Shown here: positions 58,927 to 64,000 of the stretch, piece after piece
How positions within the stretch are numbered: the stretch's first letter is position 1
Layout of the letters: every line of letters starts with the position of its first letter
Assembly (NCBI RefSeq): GCF_000212735.1
Contig: NC_015510.1
Coordinates: forward strand, 6,263,001-6,327,000
DNA from: Haliscomenobacter hydrossis DSM 1100
GTDB lineage: Bacteria; Bacteroidota; Bacteroidia; Chitinophagales; Saprospiraceae
Reading direction: 5' to 3'
Length of the DNA: 64,000 nucleotides
The notes under the pieces: model-generated
The model's database searches: none
Told to the model about the DNA's origin: nothing
What the model saw: only the letters and a program-made list of their open reading frames with translations
Position numbers and translations under genes: made by a program

Positions 58927-60942
58927 TTAATTCTGCACCCAAACGTTGTCCGCAGCATTGGCATCCGGAAAACGGCCGTGTGGATCGAAGGTGATCTTTT
59001 TGATCTTGCGTTTGCCAAAATCCATGACGGCATCAAACGTGCGCTGGCCGTCAAACCAAACTGATACCGGCCAGGTAACCTCGGCTGTAGTGGCATCAAT
59101 CATTTTGGCGTTGGACAAGGTTTTAATGGCCGGGCCTTCTGCTTCAAACTCCACCTTGAGCACTACCGGTGAGGGCATCTGTCCGGCCTGCTGAACCTTT
59201 ACGGTTGTTTTGCCACCGCTGGTTTTTACCTCTTTGATCGATCCATCAACAGCTTCCGTGGTCCACAACCAGTAGTACCAGAACCATTCCAGATCTTGCC
59301 CCAATTCATTGTTCATAAAGAAAATATAATCCCAGGGTGAGGGGTGCTTGTAGGCCCAGGCTGCGGTGTATTTTTTCATGGCATTGATCACCGCCTGATC
59401 TCCTACAATTCCGCCCAGCATGGAGAGCATCAAGGGCGCTTTGCTGTAGGTTTGAAATCCATAGCCACTGCCCGCGTCATTGGCGCTCCACATCATCGGC
59501 GCTTCATTTTCGCTGCCGCTCATTCGGCCATAACTTTGGCCCAGGCCATCCAGATTATAGGGCTTTCCCTGGTTGTCGGCGGCAGAGAGGATGTTCATGT
59601 ACTGGTTGAAGCCCTCGTCCATCCAACCGTAGCGCGTTTCATTGGTACCCAGCATCATCGGCCACCACTGGTGTGCCGTTTCATGATCCGCCGCACCCTG
59701 GTTCGAGTTGATGACCATCGGGTATTCCATACCCGCGCTGGGGCCATCTTGCAGGGTCAGTTGAGGGAAGGGATAGGGTGCCCAAAGCTGGGAGTAAAAC
59801 TCCAGGGCATGGCGGGTAATTTTGCCAGCGCGTTCAAAGAGTTTGGCTCTTTCGGGCAGATAAACCATATGAATCGGAACGGGGCCTTTGCCGGGAATGT
59901 TTGCGCGGGTGGCCTTCCAGACAAAGTGCCTGGCTGTAGCCCAGGCAAAATCATTCACCTTGTCGGCCACAAAATGCCAGGTCAGTTTGTCGCCTGGTGC
60001 AGTGGCCTGCCCGGGGCCTTTTTCCGTTTCACCCACAATGGTCACCTCTTCATCTGAGTTGAGCACTGTGGACAAGCGTTGCCTGGCGCTTGCCGTCAAC
60101 ACCTCGTTGGGGTTTTGCAAAACCCCTGTACCACTAACAATCCAACCTCCAGGTACGGTGATTGACACGTCAAATTTGCCGAAGTTGTTGTAAAATTCTG
60201 ATGGCCCCAGGTAAGGGCTGGTCTCCCAGCCACGCAGGTCATCATATTTGGCGAGGCGGGGGTACCATTGGGTAGGTTGAAACAGTTTGCTGTCAAATCG
60301 CTGCGTCATGCGATGACCTCGCCCATTGGGGCCGCCGGGCAATTTGGTGTGCCATTCTATTTCCAACTCTGCCGTCGTTCCGGCTTTAATCGGATCGACC
60401 AGATTGATGGTTGCCACCGTTTGCGTAAGGCCAAAAATGCTCACTTTTGCGGCTGTACCATTGCCAGCATTGCCAGCAGGGCGACCCATCGCGGGAGCTG
60501 CCTTCAGATCCGCCGCCTGACCTGCTACCTTCAAGCTGGTCAAAACCATGCCATCGGTGGCTTCAGCGGGTACGGATGCACCACGCTGGGCTTCCGGGCG
60601 AAAGAGGTTGTGATCAAGGCGTAGTACGATCGTTTTTAGGTCGTCTTTGCTGTTGTTGTGCAGGATGATTTTTTCCGATCCGGTGATGGTTTGGGTGGCA
60701 GTATCGAGGCTGGCTTGAATGGTGTAGTCGGCTTCCAATTGCCAATAGTTTGGCCCAGGTTTGCCTGAAAAGTCGCGTGTACCCGCCTGAAAGGCTTTGC
60801 GGATGGTGTTGGTCATCGGTACATCGTGCCGAATCGAACGTTGGGACGTTTCAATGGTTTTGCGAATCGGAAGCTTGTTTTGTTGGGCGGATGCAGCGGT
60901 GATGCTGACCAGGAGGAGCAGAAGGGTGAATCGAATGAGCAT
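58927..60942 (-). CDS. M1 family aminopeptidase, secreted
   Basis: 671 residues with a signal peptide (RFTLLLLLVSITAASAQQ). N-terminal beta sandwich (YTIQASLDTATQTITGSEKI, DLKTIVLRLDHNLFRPEAQR). Catalytic domain: GMEYPMVINSNQ (the GxMEN-type loop), HETAHQWWPMMLG near residues 420-425 (HExxH zinc motif) and WMDEGFNQYMN (third ligand Glu). The C-terminal domain is short (VKVQQAGQMPSPVVLKVEF). It removes N-terminal residues from peptides in the periplasm. The insert GAPAMGRPAGNAGNGTAA-like region is low complexity. It is the first gene of the minus-strand run that ends at 56148. Confidence 0.92.
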   Translation of the reverse strand: MLIRFTLLLLLVSITAASAQQNKLPIRKTIETSQRSIRHDVPMTNTIRKAFQAGTRDFSGKPGPNYWQLEADYTIQASLDTATQTITGSEKIILHNNSKDDLKTIVLRLDHNLFRPEAQRGASVPAEATDGMVLTSLKVAGQAADLKAAPAMGRPAGNAGNGTAAKVSIFGLTQTVATINLVDPIKAGTTAELEIEWHTKLPGGPNGRGHRMTQRFDSKLFQPTQWYPRLAKYDDLRGWETSPYLGPSEFYNNFGKFDVSITVPGGWIVSGTGVLQNPNEVLTASARQRLSTVLNSDEEVTIVGETEKGPGQATAPGDKLTWHFVADKVNDFAWATARHFVWKATRANIPGKGPVPIHMVYLPERAKLFERAGKITRHALEFYSQLWAPYPFPQLTLQDGPSAGMEYPMVINSNQGAADHETAHQWWPMMLGTNETRYGWMDEGFNQYMNILSAADNQGKPYNLDGLGQSYGRMSGSENEAPMMWSANDAGSGYGFQTYSKAPLMLSMLGGIVGDQAVINAMKKYTAAWAYKHPSPWDYIFFMNNELGQDLEWFWYYWLWTTEAVDGSIKEVKTSGGKTTVKVQQAGQMPSPVVLKVEFEAEGPAIKTLSNAKMIDATTAEVTWPVSVWFDGQRTFDAVMDFGKRKIKKITFDPHGRFPDANAADNVWVQN

Positions 60943-61035
60943 GGTTAGTGTGTGGTTAGGAGATTTGGCTAAATAGAGATTGCTAACTTAATCATAATTG
61001 TTGGTAACGGGGTGAATAAATCATTTTTCATTGCG

Positions 61036-62517
61036 CTAAGCTTTTTCCATCTGCAATGGTTTGCTTAGACAATCATTTACTTGAGCAAAATCTTCCTGAC
61101 TGTCGGCAAGCACCATCAATATATCTTTTGCTTCAATTTCGGTTGAACCGCCCGGTCGAATGTATTCACCATTGCGCCTGATCATGACAATGAAAGCGGA
61201 TGTTGGAAAATTCAAATCCACGATTCTTTTGTTTACTGCATAAAAGTTGGGCAAAATTTCGATTTCTTGCGAGACGGATTTCGGAAGCTCCAGAATAAGT
61301 TTATCAATTTCCGTTAACGGTTTTACGGTTTCGGGTAGAGCAACCTTGAGCCATTTTGCCACGATGGATAAAGTTGTTCCCTGAATCAGCACCGAGGTAA
61401 CCGAAATAAAAAATACAATATTGAAAATCATATTTGCTTTATCAATTCCAGCCAATAGGGGATAGGTAGCAAACACGATGGGAACAGCCCCACGCAAACC
61501 AACCCAAGAAATATAAAATCGCCTTCTGAGTTCCATTTTGAAAAACACCAAACTGAGAAAAACACTTACCGGTCGGGCTACCACAATCAGGAACAATGAA
61601 ATCATTAAACCAATACCCATATAGGGAAAGACCTGAGAAGGGAAAACAAGGAGGCCCAAGGTCAGGAACAAAACTATTTGCATCAGCCAGGCCAAGCCGT
61701 CATACATTCTAAAAATGGTTTTTTTATGAATGAGGTCTTGATTACCCAAATAAACCGCACAAATGTAAATGGCCAAAAAACCGTTCCCGCCCACAACGTC
61801 GGTAGCGGAAAAGGTAATGAACATCAGCGCGATAACCAACACCGGATAAAGCCCATCAAAGTCGAGTTTGATGTTGTTGATGATGAATTTACTTAACCTC
61901 CCAAAGGTAAGTCCGGCAATTCCACCCAAAATCATTTGTTGGAAAAACAAGGGAATAATCGAAACTAAACTCTTATCTTGGTTAATGACCAAGGTCAGAA
62001 ATGCAAGCGTCAGCACATAGGCCATCGGGTCGTTACTTCCACTTTCTAACTCTAAGGTGGGTCTTAGGTTGAACTTTAAAGCCAGACTTTTTGAGCGTAA
62101 AATGGAAAATACGGCTGCTACGTCGGTGGAGGAAACAATAGAGCCCAATAGCATACTTTCGTAAACCGTAAAGTCGGTAACATACCAAACGAAAGTTCCA
62201 AGTGTCACGGCAGTCAGCAATACGCCCAATGTGGATAAAACAATTCCTTCGGTGAGAACTGGTTTTACCGAAGCCCAATGGGTATCCAGTCCACCCGAAA
62301 ACAAAATAAAGTTAAGTGAAACAATACCAATGAATTGTGCGATTTTTGGGTTGTCAAATTGAATGCCGCCAATGCCGTCAGAGCCTGCCAGCATCCCGAT
62401 TGCTAAAAAGAGCAATAAAGTAGGGACGCCAAATTTGTATGAAGTTTTACCTACAATAATGCTTACAAATAGCAATATCGAACCAACCAAAAGTATATTT
62501 TCAATTGTTAGATTCAT
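61036..62517 (-). CDS. K+/H+ antiporter with TrkA-C domain (NhaP2/CvrA-like)
   Basis: 493 residues, about 13 membrane segments, then a cytosolic RCK-C tail. Features: FGVPTLLLFLAIGMLAGSDG, FILFSGGLDTHWASVKPVL (acidic site), SSTDVAAVFSILRSK, LELESGSNDPMAYVLTL (the E-x-x-x-N-D ion-binding pair), and WVGLRGAVPIVFATYPLLAG. The tail (FNFPTSAFIVMIRRNGEYIRPGG-like, DILMVLADSQEDFAQ) is TrkA-C, which senses nucleotides or ions. It exports K+ (or Na+) for H+. It differs from the antiporter at 33492-34766 by having this tail. Confidence 0.9.
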   Translation of the reverse strand: MNLTIENILLVGSILLFVSIIVGKTSYKFGVPTLLLFLAIGMLAGSDGIGGIQFDNPKIAQFIGIVSLNFILFSGGLDTHWASVKPVLTEGIVLSTLGVLLTAVTLGTFVWYVTDFTVYESMLLGSIVSSTDVAAVFSILRSKSLALKFNLRPTLELESGSNDPMAYVLTLAFLTLVINQDKSLVSIIPLFFQQMILGGIAGLTFGRLSKFIINNIKLDFDGLYPVLVIALMFITFSATDVVGGNGFLAIYICAVYLGNQDLIHKKTIFRMYDGLAWLMQIVLFLTLGLLVFPSQVFPYMGIGLMISLFLIVVARPVSVFLSLVFFKMELRRRFYISWVGLRGAVPIVFATYPLLAGIDKANMIFNIVFFISVTSVLIQGTTLSIVAKWLKVALPETVKPLTEIDKLILELPKSVSQEIEILPNFYAVNKRIVDLNFPTSAFIVMIRRNGEYIRPGGSTEIEAKDILMVLADSQEDFAQVNDCLSKPLQMEKA

Positions 62518-62560
62518 TATTTTTTCTTATATCTGTTTGTGCAAAGATACCTTATTACTG

Positions 62561-63313
62561 TTATTCCTCCTTTTTCTGTAAGTTTATCTTGTGAGCAACG
62601 GTAAACCTTAAAATGTCCCGGTTGTAAAAATCGCCATTTGGTCTTTGTTGAAACCAATTCAAATACCCAACTTCAAAGCTTAAATTTTGTGAAATGTCAT
62701 ATCCTATGCCAGTATAGATCCTATTCTGTTCAAATACATTTTTAGAAATTTTATTGCCCGCATTCAAATGTATCTCGTCACTGACTTTGAGTTTCAGGAA
62801 TCTTTTATCCGCTATTTTATACAATGGTATTGTTGCTTGTAGCCTGTAACGAAGCCGGAAATTGCCAAAGTCAAATCCATCTTCCAGCGCTGTTCTTTTC
62901 GAGTTTGTGTTGTGGAAAAACCGGGCTTCCGCTCGATATCTATGGTCAATAGTTACTTTCCCTAGTTTTTGTTTGTAGGCAAATTCCAGGTGGGGCCTGA
63001 GTTCAGGAACCGTCAACTTATCCACTGCGTTTGGGTCGTTTGGATTTTGAAGAAACAAGCACATCCCCAAAGATGTCTCCCATCCGCTTGTACCCAACAA
63101 GCGATGAAGGTGAGTTCTGATTAAAAATTGATGTTGTGCAGTCGGGGTAATGTAATGGCGCTCTTGAAGCTCATTTTGAAAATACCATTTTTTATTGATT
63201 TCAAAAGTTGTAAATAATCCATACCACACTAAGTCCTGGTTTGTACTATTTTTTTGCCCGTAGCTATAATTTGCTGCCATGATTAAAAGGGCAATGCTTA
63301 CTACTTTTCTCAT
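62561..63313 (-). CDS. DUF2490 outer-membrane protein
   Basis: 250 residues from the ATG at 63313 (MRKVVSIALLIMAANYSYG) with a signal peptide. LVWYGLFTTFEINKKWYFQN, ELQERHYITPTAQHQFLIRT, RPHLEFAYKQKLGKVTIDHR, NFRLRYRLQATIPL, FLKLKVSDEIHLNAG and YTGIGYDISQNLSFEVGYLN are alternating strands of a porin-like barrel, and NRDILRFTVAHKI ends the protein. The pattern is DUF2490, an outer-membrane family of unknown function. It lies 44 bp upstream of the antiporter gene on the same strand. Confidence 0.8.
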   Translation of the reverse strand: MRKVVSIALLIMAANYSYGQKNSTNQDLVWYGLFTTFEINKKWYFQNELQERHYITPTAQHQFLIRTHLHRLLGTSGWETSLGMCLFLQNPNDPNAVDKLTVPELRPHLEFAYKQKLGKVTIDHRYRAEARFFHNTNSKRTALEDGFDFGNFRLRYRLQATIPLYKIADKRFLKLKVSDEIHLNAGNKISKNVFEQNRIYTGIGYDISQNLSFEVGYLNWFQQRPNGDFYNRDILRFTVAHKINLQKKEE

Positions 63314-63342
63314 GCTGATTTTATGTCCGTTATCATAACCGC

Positions 63343-63455
63343 TCACGCGCTGCGGCTTGGCGAAGTTCTGAAAAAGAATGGAGTGGAGGAAGTTTTTCGG
63401 AACTTCGCAAAGCTGCGGGTGTATAAAAGGCGACCGGAGGGAGAACTTTGTACAA
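63343..63455. repeat. Hairpin repeat, relative of 51441-51555
   Basis: Arms CGCTGCGGCTTGGCGAAG with TTCTGAAAAA and TTTTTCGGAACTTCGCAAAG then CTGCGG. The left half and tail words are shared with the degenerate copy at 51441-51555. It lies upstream of the DUF2490 gene and just before the stop of the last gene. Confidence 0.65.
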
Positions 63456-63468
63456 GATCAGGGCTTTC

Positions 63469-63957
63469 TTATGTCGAAGGGTTTGGCTGATTATTTGAAT
63501 GATTCACTACTTTATATAACATTATAAAATTTATTATAGCCATTAACAACATGGGAATCCTTCTATAAATAAAATCAGTTGAAATAAGCCGTTCAATCAA
63601 TTCTAAAGAAAATTTTTTATCAAGCTCAACTTGAATAGGGATTTGAATAGTGATAGTTGAGACAAGGGTAATTAAATTAAAAAATAATGCTAACAAAACC
63701 AGCCACTTGGGTATAACCATCGGCCGAAACCAAAATAATAAAATCTGAGGGATGAAGGATAAAAAAAAGAAAACAACAAATAGCGGAATAATTAGCGTAC
63801 TATCAATTTGATGAAATTTAGGAAATTCATTTGCACCGACCGCACGCCATGTCCTGTAAGCAACCAAGGAATTTACTATACCTCCACCAAAAACATAGAA
63901 GGCTAGCAGAATATATACTGAGAATACAACCGTTGAAACTTTGTTCTTATTAGTCAT
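63469..63957 (-). CDS. Four-helix membrane protein, unknown
   Basis: 162 residues with four membrane segments: VVFSVYILLAFYVFGGGIVN, IIPLFVVFFFLSFIPQILLF, VLLALFFNLITLVSTITIQI and PMLLMAIINFIMLYKVVNHS. The short periplasmic stretch RTWRAVGANEFPKFHQ follows the first. No known family. A/T-rich compared with the neighbouring genes. The start ATG at 63957 is complete within the window, but what lies upstream is not visible. Confidence 0.6.
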   Translation of the reverse strand: MTNKNKVSTVVFSVYILLAFYVFGGGIVNSLVAYRTWRAVGANEFPKFHQIDSTLIIPLFVVFFFLSFIPQILLFWFRPMVIPKWLVLLALFFNLITLVSTITIQIPIQVELDKKFSLELIERLISTDFIYRRIPMLLMAIINFIMLYKVVNHSNNQPNPST

Positions 63958-64000
63958 TTTATGATTTTTAACGCAGCTTGGTAAAGATAAACCAGGAGTA

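Overview
The window looks like a piece of a Bacteroidota chromosome, probably from the Saprospiria (Haliscomenobacter/Lewinella-like). The evidence is a hybrid one-protein two-component regulator of the Bacteroides type, two AraC regulators with membrane-embedded sensor halves, a LytS/LytTR pair, a GldM-like domain protein, an M1 peptidase of the Bacteroidota type, A/T-rich leaders with TAnnTTTG promoter boxes instead of strong Shine-Dalgarno sites, and roughly mid-40s GC. The species is inference. No rRNA, tRNA or CRISPR array was seen.

Layout. 1-0.4 kb: 3' end of a gene with an effector-associated (EAD11-like) tail. 0.45-8.5 kb: a compact minus-strand operon with no signal peptides. It encodes a 12-residue-repeat protein, an Ig-like protein, two helical (phasin-like) plus Ig-like proteins, a beta-propeller, a DUF362/SRPBCC-like fusion, an extended SDR and possibly an SRPBCC protein. 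I cannot assign it to a described system, and it is the best candidate for something new. 8.5-12 kb: VOC protein, ankyrin protein, and an AraC regulator with a complete IS5-type insertion sequence (9-bp target duplication) in its upstream region. 12-22 kb: DPP-IV-like peptidase, nucleoside hydrolase, large hybrid two-component regulator, TonB-C protein, alpha/beta hydrolase. 22-27 kb: GMC dehydrogenase with its small subunit, a putative zinc peptidase, DoxX. 27-33.3 kb: L-rhamnose use (GH78 rhamnosidase, FGGY kinase, RhaI-type isomerase). 33.5-38.5 kb: antiporter, duplicated gene debris, HEPN-like protein and a PIN toxin-antitoxin pair. 38.6-46 kb: LytTR/LytS pair invaded by repeats, UbiB-like kinase, acyltransferase, second AraC regulator. 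46-52 kb: esterase, EAD11-TIR protein, beta-lactamase-fold hydrolase, Uma2 protein. 52-64 kb: sulfatase, rifampin ADP-ribosyltransferase, small DUF genes, Crp/Fnr regulator, M1 peptidase, K+/H+ antiporter and membrane proteins.

Two things stand out beyond the genes. First, almost every other intergenic gap carries a long hairpin whose arms are built from short degenerate direct repeats; the sequence differs from site to site but the architecture is the same. Second, there is a family of about 160-180 bp MITE-like elements with GACTT- or GAGCTT-starting terminal inverted repeats and TA-type flanks. Two are near-identical 180-bp copies. A third, diverged copy supplies the stop codon and last residues of a histidine kinase.
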